Made by a program: the position numbers and the translations under genes | Shown: piece after piece, positions 1-5,699 of the stretch | Layout of the letters: every line of letters starts with the position of its first letter | How positions within the stretch are numbered: the stretch's first letter is position 1 | From: Elusimicrobiota bacterium | Lineage (GTDB): Bacteria; Elusimicrobiota; Elusimicrobia; UBA1565; UBA9628 | DNA length: 6,841 bases | Reading direction: 5' to 3' | NCBI GenBank assembly: GCA_028871595.1 | Contig: JAGWMT010000176.1 | Coordinates: 1 to 6,841 of the forward strand | Notes under the pieces: generated by a model | What the model was told of the DNA's origin: nothing | Database searches by the model: none | Seen by the model: the letters and a program-made list of their open reading frames with translations, nothing else

Positions 1-1
1 G

Positions 2-316
2 GCGGGCGACCCCCGTCCCGTGTGGGAGATCGTCAACCGCATGCTGGCCGCCGCGGGCTTGCCCCCGGTCAAGCGCTCGGTCCCGAAAGGCCTGGCCCTG
101 ACGGCCGCCGGCGTCTGCGAGACGGCTTGGCGGACCTTGGGCCTGCGCTCCGAGCCGCCCCTGACGCGTTTCCTGGTCCTTCAGTTGACCACCGCTCATT
201 GGTTCAAGATCGACGCCGCCCGCCGCGACCTGGGCTGGGCGCCGCGCGTGGGCATCGAGGACGGCATGGCGCGTCTGGCCCAATGGGTCCGCGCGGCCGG
301 GCCTTTCGACCCTTAA
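2..316 (+). CDS. NAD(P)-dependent epimerase/reductase, OleD/3beta-HSD-like (C-terminal part)
   Basis: The gene is cut by the left edge of the window. The frame is open from base 2 to a TAA at 314-316, giving 104 residues. The visible part matches the C-terminal substrate-binding lobe of extended short-chain dehydrogenases of the 3beta-hydroxysteroid dehydrogenase/epimerase type. It has a 'PVWEIVNRMLAAAGLPPVKR' stretch, then a helix with 'EPPLTRF', then 'HWFKIDAARRDLGWAPRVGI' and a terminal 'EDGMARLAQWV' helix. From memory, the 'EPP-TRF' and 'HWF-I-AARRDLG' signatures are closest to OleD, the 2-alkyl-3-oxoalkanoate reductase of long-chain olefin synthesis. The Rossmann fold and the YxxxK catalytic motif lie outside the window, so cofactor and activity cannot be checked. 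No other ole gene is visible. A GTG at position 20 is internal and is not the start. The family call is secure; the OleD role is tentative. Confidence 0.8.
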   Translation, partial: AGDPRPVWEIVNRMLAAAGLPPVKRSVPKGLALTAAGVCETAWRTLGLRSEPPLTRFLVLQLTTAHWFKIDAARRDLGWAPRVGIEDGMARLAQWVRAAGPFDP

Positions 317-369
317 GCGCCGTCGTTCAAACGTCACGCGTCCGTCTTTTCTCCTGAAAACCGGCGTGT

Positions 370-375
370 TATCGT
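370..375 (+). promoter_or_regulatory. -10-like element TATCGT just before the ATG at 382
   Basis: TATCGT is followed by exactly 6 nt (tgggcc) and then the ATG at 382. With the usual distance from -10 to the start of transcription, the mRNA would begin at or next to the A of the ATG. No purine-rich Shine-Dalgarno lies between. No convincing -35 is seen, only a T-rich stretch at 347-352. The spacing is identical at 2179 and 3815. Confidence 0.5.
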
Positions 376-381
376 TGGGCC

Positions 382-2037
382 ATGCGCCGCGCCGCCCTTG
401 TCCTGATTTTCCTGACCGCCGCCGTCGCGGCGCGGCCGGCCCCGTCCGCGGACCTGAACCGCCGGGCGGGACGATTGCTCCGGGACATTCGCGCGGCGTC
501 GCTTTCAGCGGCGAAGCCGGTCGCCGCGCTGCGCGGGAGGTTGACGGCGCTGACGGCGGAAAACGCGGCCGCTCCCGATCGCGACGCGACCCGGCGCCTG
601 CGTCTGGCGGACGGGAACTTGAGGCTGCTCGACGCCGGATTGCCGCTGCCGCCGCCCGGTCCGGACGAGGTCCCGGACCCCGGGGCGGCCTTGGCCCCTC
701 CCCCGCCGTCCCGGGCTCCGGACTTGCCGCCCGCGACGTTTCGCGCCGCCGCCGGCGCCGAGATGCCGTCCGGGGCCCGCGCTCTTTTCGACGGAGCGGA
801 GACGGCGGGCGCGGACCCCGCGCCGGTGGCGGCGCGGCCGACCGGGACGTTCGCCGGCGCGACTCTGGACGACTATGCCGGCGTGCGCGGCGATGCCGCT
901 CGCCGGGTTCTTCTCAAAGGGGCGGCGAAGCGCATTCTCGCCGGGATTCGGCGCGCCGATCCCGGAGACCGGGCGGCGGCGTTCATGGCCGAGCGTCTTC
1001 TCGGCTTCCTTTCCCGGCATCGCCTGCGCGCGGAATTCTCCGGATTGAGTTTCGACGTGTCCGAAGGCGGACGCCTTCGGCTTTCCTATCGTTTGAAATC
1101 CGGGGCGGAAGGGAGCGAGGACCTGGGGAATTTGGAGGATTGGCTTTCCGAGACGGGCGGCGGGCGGGGCGCGCGCGGCGTCCGGTCGAAAGGCGGGGGC
1201 GCGAAAAGGGGCAAATCCGGGAAAGGCGGTGAAAAGGGCGCCGCGACCGGCGCGGGGGGCGGTCGTCGCGGCGGCAAGCGCGGCGGAGGCGGGAAGACCG
1301 GCGGAGGCCGAGGCGGCGCCGCCGGCGGCGGCCGCGGCGGAAAGTCGAAGCGCGCCGCCGGCGCCGGGGCGGCGAACCGGAGAACGACCGTTCATGGCGG
1401 ACGTCCTCGCGGCGCGACGAGCACACGAAGGAGGCCGTCCTCGGGGAGCTCCACGGAATCGTTGTCATCGAAAATGGAGCGCCGCGCGAGGCCTCCGCGG
1501 CCCAAGGGATTCCCGATCCGCCGCGCCGACCGCTCTCGGGAAACGGCGGGCGCGGCGGGCGGCCGCGCGAAGGGCGGGGCGTCGCCTTCCGGGCGCCCGT
1601 CTTCGAGGTTCGCCGTTCCGGATCGCGCCTGGGCCGGAGGAGGCGCGCCCGCGGCCAAGGGGGCGGCGTCCGGCGCGGGCGGCGTTATTCCCGCGGCGGA
1701 GCCGACGGGGGGCAAGCCGCCTCCCGGCTCGCCGGCGGCGGCGCTTCGGGTTCCGGGACGATCCGCCGAGGAGGCGCTCCGGGACGCGGTGGCCGCCGCC
1801 CCTTCGCGTCCGGGCGCTCCTCCGGTTCCGCCGGGCGCCGCCCGTCCGCGCCCGGCCCGGAACGCTCCGGCGCCCGATGGGCCACCCTGGATTCCGGGGG
1901 CTTTGGCCCTGGGAGGCGCCGCGTTGGGATTGGGCGCGACGGCGCTCGGTCGGGCGGGGGGCACGGCGAGAATGGGGGCCTCTGATGCCGCCAAACCACG
2001 GAACGACGTCCCCGTGGCCACGAATCTAAGTCATTAA
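382..2037 (+). CDS. exported low-complexity protein of unknown function with C-terminal hydrophobic helix; reading phase uncertain in the middle
   Basis: I do not recognise a family. As read in one frame it has 551 residues. The ATG at 382 follows a -10-like hexamer and begins a classic signal peptide (MRRAALVLIFLTAAVAARPA, likely cut near residue 17-18). Residues 20-110 are helical and Ala/Arg-rich; a Pro-rich linker follows (about 90-125), then a motif 'ARALFDG' near residue 134. A more globular part (about 150-255) contains 'RLLGFLSRHRLRAEFSGLSF' and 'GNLEDWLSETGG'. Residues 255-385 are Gly/Lys/Arg-rich and of very low complexity. The end is Ala/Pro-rich with 'SAEEALRDAVAAAP' and a hydrophobic helix 'IPGALALGGAALGLGATALG', then a short tail. 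Both ends are convincingly coding in this frame. Between about 1150 and 1640 other frames look more protein-like, so one-base indels or assembly errors are possible. The last codons (AAT CTA AGT CAT) enter an AT-rich block, and the native C-terminus may have been replaced. Confidence 0.6.
   Translation: MRRAALVLIFLTAAVAARPAPSADLNRRAGRLLRDIRAASLSAAKPVAALRGRLTALTAENAAAPDRDATRRLRLADGNLRLLDAGLPLPPPGPDEVPDPGAALAPPPPSRAPDLPPATFRAAAGAEMPSGARALFDGAETAGADPAPVAARPTGTFAGATLDDYAGVRGDAARRVLLKGAAKRILAGIRRADPGDRAAAFMAERLLGFLSRHRLRAEFSGLSFDVSEGGRLRLSYRLKSGAEGSEDLGNLEDWLSETGGGRGARGVRSKGGGAKRGKSGKGGEKGAATGAGGGRRGGKRGGGGKTGGGRGGAAGGGRGGKSKRAAGAGAANRRTTVHGGRPRGATSTRRRPSSGSSTESLSSKMERRARPPRPKGFPIRRADRSRETAGAAGGRAKGGASPSGRPSSRFAVPDRAWAGGGAPAAKGAASGAGGVIPAAEPTGGKPPPGSPAAALRVPGRSAEEALRDAVAAAPSRPGAPPVPPGAARPRPARNAPAPDGPPWIPGALALGGAALGLGATALGRAGGTARMGASDAAKPRNDVPVATNLSH
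1996..2022. repeat. short inverted repeats at the 3' end of the low-complexity gene
   Basis: CCACGG at 1996-2001 pairs perfectly with CCGTGG at 2012-2017 across a 10-nt loop. The second arm runs into a perfect 10-bp palindrome, CGTGGCCACG, at 2013-2022. They sit exactly where base composition drops from GC-rich coding sequence to the AT-rich block. They may mark the edge of an inserted or degraded element or act as a 3'-end RNA structure. No other copy is visible in the window. Confidence 0.4.
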
Positions 2038-2106
2038 AGCCTGGCACCATTATATTCTCGGAGTATTTTTCCGTTGGAGAACGCAATTACATTAACGATT
2101 TAAACT
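2019..2106. other. AT-rich block, about 36% GC, inside a GC-rich window
   Basis: Counting bases 2021-2106 gives about 31 G/C of 86, against roughly 70% around it. The block covers the last codons of the upstream gene and the start of the intergenic region. It holds two small potential hairpins, CGGA/TCCG at 2059-2073 and CGTT-GGAG-AACG at 2072-2083. On the minus strand it contains a perfect TATAAT (2054 to 2049), with no -35 at the normal distance. There is no ORF with coding character. It could be the remnant or terminal piece of a mobile element, or a regulatory or 3'-end region. The rest of the gap up to 2190 holds a hairpin and a promoter. Confidence 0.45.
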
Positions 2107-2117
2107 CCGGCACCTAT

Positions 2118-2140
2118 GGGCCGATTGGCCCCTCGTTTTC
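2118..2140 (+). terminator. hairpin GGGCC-GATT-GGCCC followed by a short T-rich stretch
   Basis: Five perfect G-C pairs (2118-2122 with 2127-2131) close a GATT loop, followed by 'ctcgttttc'. The T-tract is short and interrupted, so this would be a weak intrinsic terminator for the gene ending at 2037. A nearly identical hairpin (GGGCC-GAAA-GGCCC) lies at 3777-3790, also upstream of a lipoprotein gene. Confidence 0.35.
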
Positions 2141-2156
2141 TGGGTCTTCTGATTCA

Positions 2157-2184
2157 TGGACACCCCCGCCAAGAGAGTTACACT
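2157..2184 (+). promoter_or_regulatory. promoter: -35 TGGACA, -10 TACACT, ATG 6 nt downstream
   Basis: TGGACA at 2157-2162 matches the sigma-70 -35 consensus at 5 of 6 positions. A 16-nt spacer separates it from TACACT at 2179-2184. After 6 nt (ccgggc) comes the ATG of the amidase lipoprotein, so the transcript would be leaderless or nearly so. 'AGAGAG' at 2172-2177 is the only purine-rich stretch and lies 13 nt from the ATG, too far for a normal Shine-Dalgarno. This is the best-supported promoter in the window. Confidence 0.6.
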
Positions 2185-2190
2185 CCGGGC

Positions 2191-3288
2191 ATGAAACGAT
2201 GGCTCTGCTTGGCGGCGTCGGCGGCATTCCTGGCGGCCGGATGCGCCCAAAAGGAGAAGAAGGACGCGCGGAAAGGGGACGCGGCGGCTACCGCCGCCGG
2301 CGCGATGTCCTACGCGAACGACGCCGCTCCCGCGGGTCCCATCACGGACGCGTTGAATTCGGCCGCGGGCCGGGATTTGTCCGCCGCGGCGCGGGCCCCC
2401 GGAGACGGCAGCGATCCCGGCCGCCGCTTCTTCGACGGCGACGTCCTGCGCGCCGGTGGCTTCGCGGTTCCCGAGGAAGCCTCCGTGGTGGTCGCCCCGT
2501 CGGGTTCCTCCCGTCGCCGGAGCCTTCCTCCGTACACCCGAGGCGCCAGCCGTCCGGCCAGGGACTTGGACGCGGCCGCCCCGCCGGCCCCGAACGCGGA
2601 CGCCTATCCGCCGAGTTCCGCGGCCTTGGCGCAGGGAGCGGGCAAGGTCTTGGCGGCCTTCGACACCTTCCAGCGCCGCATGTTCGCCGCCGCGGCGCCC
2701 ATCCTGAGCCGAGCCGGCTGGCACGCGGCCAAGCGCAAGGGAACGGCGGTGGCCATGCATCCCACCCACGTCACCGTCCATCACACCGAGGGCCCCCAGA
2801 CGTTGACCGAGGCGCAGACGGCCGCCGTGGTGCGCAATATCCAGCATTACCACATGGCCGGACGCGCGGCGGAGGGCAAGGACACCTGGGACGACATCGG
2901 CTACCATTTCCTGATCGACGGTTCCGGCCGCGTCATCGAAGGCCGCCCGGCGGAGACGCTGGGCGCCCACGCCGGCGGCGCCAATCAAGACAACATCGGC
3001 ATCGCCATGATGGGCGACTTCAACCGCCAGAAGCCGACGCCGGCGCAGATCGAAAGCCTCACCCGCCTGGTGTCCTTCCTGGCCATCAAGTACGGTCAGA
3101 ATCCTTCCCGCGCCGGCTTCCTGGAGCCCCACCGTCACTACGACCAGACCGACTGCCCGGGCAAGAACATGATGGCCATCCTCGCGGCCCTGCGGCAAAA
3201 GGTCGACGAACGGACCAAGGCGCTGACCGCGCGGATATCCGGCGCCGGCAAGGACGAATTCGTCGCCGCCGCCGTCACGGATGCGTAA
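2191..3288 (+). CDS. lipoprotein N-acetylmuramoyl-L-alanine amidase (Amidase_2/PGRP fold)
   Basis: The product should cleave the amide bond between N-acetylmuramic acid and L-alanine in peptidoglycan. It has 365 residues. The ATG at 2191 is preferred because it opens a lipoprotein signal peptide (MKRWLCLAASAAFLAAGC, lipobox LAAGC, Cys18) and follows a well-placed -10; an in-frame ATG at 2116 would add 25 residues ahead of the signal peptide. Residues 19-180 form a low-complexity linker with 'DPGRRFFDG' (75-83) and 'YTRGASRPARDLDAAAPP' (from 115), shared with the transglycosylase at 3827. The catalytic domain spans about 185-345. It shows 'VHHTEG' with zinc ligand His197, 'DDIGYHFLIDGSGRVIEGRP' with Tyr238, and 'EPHRHYDQTDCPGK' with His314 and Cys322. 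The eight-residue His-to-Cys spacing matches T7 lysozyme and PGRP amidases, and all zinc ligands are present, so it is probably active. Anchoring in the inner or outer membrane cannot be told, although Ala rather than Asp follows Cys18. Its 3' end overlaps the SlyD-like gene by 8 nt. Confidence 0.9.
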   Translation: MKRWLCLAASAAFLAAGCAQKEKKDARKGDAAATAAGAMSYANDAAPAGPITDALNSAAGRDLSAAARAPGDGSDPGRRFFDGDVLRAGGFAVPEEASVVVAPSGSSRRRSLPPYTRGASRPARDLDAAAPPAPNADAYPPSSAALAQGAGKVLAAFDTFQRRMFAAAAPILSRAGWHAAKRKGTAVAMHPTHVTVHHTEGPQTLTEAQTAAVVRNIQHYHMAGRAAEGKDTWDDIGYHFLIDGSGRVIEGRPAETLGAHAGGANQDNIGIAMMGDFNRQKPTPAQIESLTRLVSFLAIKYGQNPSRAGFLEPHRHYDQTDCPGKNMMAILAALRQKVDERTKALTARISGAGKDEFVAAAVTDA

Positions 3289-3772
3289 GACCGCGGCGGC
3301 GGCCGCGATCCTGGCGGTCGCGTGCGCGGCCGCGTGCCGGCGCGGCGGCCGGGTGGCGTCCGGAGATTCGGTGACGCTCCATTACGAATTGTCCGTGGAC
3401 GGGGCGGTGCGCGAGTCCACTTTCGGCGGCGACCCGGTCGAAATCGTCCAGGGCCGGGGCGACGTCCCGCCCGGCGTGGACGCGGCGCTGCTCGGGACGG
3501 CTCCGGGTGAGGAGCGGACGTTGACCTTGACCCCCGTCGACGGTTTCGGAAAGCGGGACGCCTCCTTGGTGCGGACCATGCCCATGAAATCATTCGGCGA
3601 TTTGGCCCCCGCGATCAAACCCGGAAAGAAAGTGTCGGGTTTCCGGAACGGAAAAGCCGAAGCGGGAATCGTGCTTTCGACCGGCGCCGCCGGGGCCGTC
3701 GTGGACTTCAACCCTCCGCTGGCGGGGAAAAGCGTCGGCTACCGCTTCCGGGTCGTCTCGTCGCGCCCGTGA
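3281..3772 (+). CDS. exported SlyD-type FKBP peptidyl-prolyl cis-trans isomerase
   Basis: This is a 163-residue isomerase/chaperone of the SlyD branch. After a short signal sequence (MRKTAAAAAILAVACAAAC), with Cys15 or Cys19 as possible lipidation sites in a weak lipobox, the FKBP part begins with 'SGDSVTLHYELSVDGAVRES'. It continues 'DPVEIVQGRGDVPPGVDAAL' and 'GTAPGEERTLTLTPVDGFGK'. An insert-in-flap-like section follows ('LVRTMPMKSFGDLAPAIKPG'), and the domain closes with 'VDFNPPLAGKSVGYRFRVV', the counterpart of the 'VDGNHMLAGQ' strand of E. coli SlyD. The His/Cys-rich nickel-binding tail of E. coli SlyD is absent. Most SlyD proteins are cytoplasmic; here the N-terminus indicates export. 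The start overlaps the amidase stop by 8 nt with no Shine-Dalgarno, so translation is probably coupled. This suggests a role in folding cell-envelope proteins, perhaps the neighbouring lipoproteins. Confidence 0.85.
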   Translation: MRKTAAAAAILAVACAAACRRGGRVASGDSVTLHYELSVDGAVRESTFGGDPVEIVQGRGDVPPGVDAALLGTAPGEERTLTLTPVDGFGKRDASLVRTMPMKSFGDLAPAIKPGKKVSGFRNGKAEAGIVLSTGAAGAVVDFNPPLAGKSVGYRFRVVSSRP

Positions 3773-3776
3773 CCCT

Positions 3777-3790
3777 GGGCCGAAAGGCCC
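3777..3790 (+). other. hairpin GGGCC-GAAA-GGCCC after the SlyD-like gene
   Basis: Five perfect G-C pairs close a GAAA loop, a GNRA tetraloop, starting 5 nt after the TGA at 3770-3772. No T-tract follows, so it is not a canonical intrinsic terminator. It could protect the mRNA 3' end or pause RNA polymerase. It matches the hairpin at 2118-2131 in 12 of 14 bases. Confidence 0.4.
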
Positions 3791-3814
3791 CTGGCCGCCC
3801 CGGCGTTCCGGGGC

Positions 3815-3820
3815 TACACT
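3815..3820 (+). promoter_or_regulatory. -10-like element TACACT, ATG 6 nt downstream
   Basis: TACACT is identical to the hexamer before the amidase gene and has the same 6-nt distance to the ATG (aagacc). No Shine-Dalgarno is present. The best -35 candidate, CTGGCC at 3791-3796 with an 18-nt spacer, is poor. It indicates that the transglycosylase gene has its own promoter and is not only read through from the amidase operon. Confidence 0.5.
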
Positions 3821-3826
3821 AAGACC

Positions 3827-4720
3827 ATGAAGCGCTGGACCCTCGCGCTGGCCCTCCTCGGATTGTTCTCGGCCGGCTGCGACCTCAAGAAGGACGGGGA
3901 ATCCCCGCCTCCCCAGCCTCCCTCTCCCGCCGCCGCGGCCGACGCGCGCGGGCGCGCCCGGTCCATGGGCGCCGCGGCCGACTCCTTGGTCTCCTACGCC
4001 GAAGGTGCCCGCGCGGCCGCCCCGGGACGCGGAGATCCCGGGCGGAACTTTTTCGACGGGGAGGCTTCGGCCTACGCCGATCCCGGCGGCGCCGTCTACG
4101 CCGGCGGCGCGCGCTCCTACGGCCCGCGTCCGCCTCTGCGCTACACGAGCATGACCTCGTACATGCCCAAGGACCTGGAGGTCGCCGGACCGCCGCCCGC
4201 TGTGATGAGCGACCCCTCGCAAATGAGCCGCCTGCGCCGTTTCGTCGCCGGATGGGGCGCCGACATGCGCGTGGCCGACGAGATGATCAGCCAGGCCGTG
4301 CGCAAGGGCATGAACCCGCTTCTCGTGCTGGCGACGGGCATGCAGGAATCGGGTCTGCGCAACGGCCGGGTGAGCTCGGCGGGGGCGCTGGGGCCCATGC
4401 AGTTGATGCCCGACACCGCGTGCGGATTGGGCGCGTGCAACCGTCAGGCCGTGCGGACCAACGTGGGCTTGAACGTGAACCTGGGCACGAACTACATGAT
4501 GCAGATGTGGGACCAGTTCGTGGGCTCGAGCATGCTCTCGGTCAACCCCTTGAATCCCGCGCAGGCGCCGCGCGTGGCCGCCGCGCTGGCCGCCTACAAC
4601 GCCGGTCCCGGCCGCGTCATGCAGTCCGGGGGGCGGGTCCCGCAGATCGCGGAGACGCAGGACTACGTCCGGAAGATCTTCGGCTACTACGGCCAGTTGT
4701 CGCGCGCGATCGCCAACTAA
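3827..4720 (+). CDS. lipoprotein lytic transglycosylase (SLT/goose-lysozyme-like fold)
   Basis: The product should cut the MurNAc-GlcNAc glycosidic bond of peptidoglycan and form 1,6-anhydro ends. It has 297 residues. The signal peptide MKRWTLALALLGLFSAGC has lipobox SAGC with Cys18; Asp19 follows, which in Enterobacteria would mean inner-membrane retention. Residues 20-130 are a Pro/Ala-rich linker with 'GDPGRNFFDG' (69-78) and 'YTSMTSYMPKDLEVAGPPPA' (from 106), the module shared with the amidase lipoprotein. The catalytic domain spans about 140-290. It has 'ATGMQESGLRNG' with catalytic Glu174, 'GALGPMQLMPDTA' (187-198), 'ALAAYNAGPGRV' with Tyr257 and Asn258, and the late 'IAETQDYVRKIFGYY' motif, all typical of SLT-family enzymes. 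The ATG at 3827 begins the signal peptide and sits 6 nt after a -10. The stop overlaps the convergent terC stop by 4 nt. Confidence 0.92.
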   Translation: MKRWTLALALLGLFSAGCDLKKDGESPPPQPPSPAAAADARGRARSMGAAADSLVSYAEGARAAAPGRGDPGRNFFDGEASAYADPGGAVYAGGARSYGPRPPLRYTSMTSYMPKDLEVAGPPPAVMSDPSQMSRLRRFVAGWGADMRVADEMISQAVRKGMNPLLVLATGMQESGLRNGRVSSAGALGPMQLMPDTACGLGACNRQAVRTNVGLNVNLGTNYMMQMWDQFVGSSMLSVNPLNPAQAPRVAAALAAYNAGPGRVMQSGGRVPQIAETQDYVRKIFGYYGQLSRAIAN

Positions 4721-5643
4721 GGATGGGCGCCGCCCCGTTCAGGCCACAGCCGGGACGCGGCGATGGACGCCGACAGGACCAGGACGATCACGGCCAGCGA
4801 CCAGCCCGCCGGAATCTCAAACCAAGGCAGGAGCAGGAGCTTGGCGCCGACGTAAAGCAGGGCGATCGAAATCCCCGTCTTCAAGTAGCGGAACTCGGAC
4901 AGCGAGCTTTCGAGAAGGAAGTACAAAGAGCGCAGGCCCATCACCGCGAAAATGTTCGAGGTGTAGACTAAAAAAAGGTCCGGCGTGACGGCCAGGGCGG
5001 CGGGGATCGAGTCGGCCGCGAAGATCAGATCCGAGGCCTCGATCACCGCCAGCGCCGCGAACAGCGGCGTCGCGTGCAGGACCCCGGCGACCCGCGTGAA
5101 GAACGACTGCCCGTGAAGCGATTCGGTCACGGGCAGGACCCTGCGCAGAAGGCGCAGGGCGGGGTTCTTTTCCGGTCCGCGGTCCTCCTTGTCCTTGGAG
5201 AGGAGCATCTTGCCTCCCGTCCAGAGAAGGATCACGCCGAACGCGGCCAGCACCCAATGGGAACGTTGGATCAGGGAAACGCCGGCGTAGATGAAGATGA
5301 AGCGCATCACGACGGCGCTCAGGATGCCCCAATGCAGCACGCGGGTCTGGTGCTCGTCTCCGATGGCGAAGAAGCGGAAGATGATCAGGAAGACGAAGAG
5401 GTTGTCCACCGAGAGCGACTTTTCCAGCACGTAGCCCGTCAGGTAGAGCAAAGCGCGCTGGGACCCCTCGAGCGCCCAGATCGCCCCGCCGAAGGCGAGC
5501 GCCAGCCCGATCCACGCCGCGCTCCAGGCCGCGGCCTCGCGCATCGAGGGCTTATGCGCGCGGACGCCCAGCACGCCCAGGTCCACCGCCAGCATCGCGG
5601 CGACGGCGACGACGAAGATGAACCAAAGCCAGGTCTGCGCCAT
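4717..5643 (-). CDS. TerC/Alx-family integral membrane protein, probable manganese exporter
   Basis: It has 308 residues and about eight to nine hydrophobic segments, the usual size for the Alx (YgjT) branch of the TerC family. Diagnostic motifs are 'GYVLEKSLSVDNLFVF' (Asp80), 'IEASDLIFAADSIPA' (Glu202, Asp205, Asp211) and 'TSNIFAVMGLRSLYFLLE'; the acidic residues lie in membrane helices and are candidate metal ligands. A charged loop at about 149-170 ('SKDKEDRGPEKNP') separates the two halves of the fold. Members of this family export manganese, including E. coli Alx; the tellurite-resistance name is historical. The ATG at 5643 is preferred over the in-frame ATG at 5652 because the latter overlaps the -10-like TAGAAT and because family members begin close to the first helix. 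The yybP-ykoY manganese riboswitch common ahead of such genes has no room here: rnhA starts divergently 56 nt away. Confidence 0.92.
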   Translation of the reverse strand: MAQTWLWFIFVVAVAAMLAVDLGVLGVRAHKPSMREAAAWSAAWIGLALAFGGAIWALEGSQRALLYLTGYVLEKSLSVDNLFVFLIIFRFFAIGDEHQTRVLHWGILSAVVMRFIFIYAGVSLIQRSHWVLAAFGVILLWTGGKMLLSKDKEDRGPEKNPALRLLRRVLPVTESLHGQSFFTRVAGVLHATPLFAALAVIEASDLIFAADSIPAALAVTPDLFLVYTSNIFAVMGLRSLYFLLESSLSEFRYLKTGISIALLYVGAKLLLLPWFEIPAGWSLAVIVLVLSASIAASRLWPERGGAHP

Positions 5644-5650
5644 GGCGGGC

Positions 5651-5656
5651 ATTCTA
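5651..5656 (-). promoter_or_regulatory. -10-like element TAGAAT for terC, ATG 7 nt downstream
   Basis: Read on the minus strand, TAGAAT is followed by gcccgcc and the ATG at 5643. There is no Shine-Dalgarno. TAGAAT matches the TATAAT consensus at 5 of 6 positions. No clear -35 is seen; it would fall within the divergent rnhA promoter region. Confidence 0.5.
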
Positions 5657-5686
5657 GCATCCCTGATCCCGGCGCGGCGGGTTTGG

Positions 5687-5692
5687 TAGGAT
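5687..5692 (+). promoter_or_regulatory. -10-like element TAGGAT for rnhA, ATG 7 nt downstream
   Basis: TAGGAT is followed by gcccgtc and the ATG at 5700. The AGGA inside it (5688-5691) lies 8 nt from that ATG and could instead be a Shine-Dalgarno, so this site is ambiguous between -10 and ribosome-binding roles. Either reading favours the start at 5700 over the one at 5691. Confidence 0.4.
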
Positions 5693-5699
5693 GCCCGTC

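Noticed and set aside
317..369. Possible terminator after the first gene (T-run at 347-350)
   Set aside because: No stem of useful length precedes the short T-run; only the small palindrome ACGCGT is present.
1240..1345. GGC/GCG-rich tract as a triplet repeat array or CRISPR-like repeat
   Set aside because: There is no regular repeat unit; it is biased Gly- or Ala-coding sequence, depending on frame, in a GC-rich gene.
1392..2021. Minus-strand ORF of 209 codons opposite the low-complexity gene, with a natural-looking end ('FDDNDSVELPEDGLLRVLV')
   Set aside because: It is the exact antisense of the plus-strand reading at 1413-1530, so the codon-position signal is shared and does not choose a strand. 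It has no -10 or Shine-Dalgarno before its ATG, is low-complexity, and opposes a plus-strand gene with a clear signal peptide and hydrophobic helix.
2049..2054. Perfect TATAAT on the minus strand as a promoter
   Set aside because: No -35 at 15-19 nt, no ATG 6-7 nt downstream and no coding sequence with support on that strand; kept only as part of the AT-rich block.
2116..2190. Upstream in-frame ATG as the start of the amidase
   Set aside because: It would put 25 residues before the lipoprotein signal peptide and place the start inside the hairpin region, ahead of the best promoter in the window.
2092..3198. Long minus-strand ORF opposite the amidase gene
   Set aside because: It mirrors a gene with full catalytic motifs and a signal peptide. 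Long antisense ORFs are expected at this GC content.
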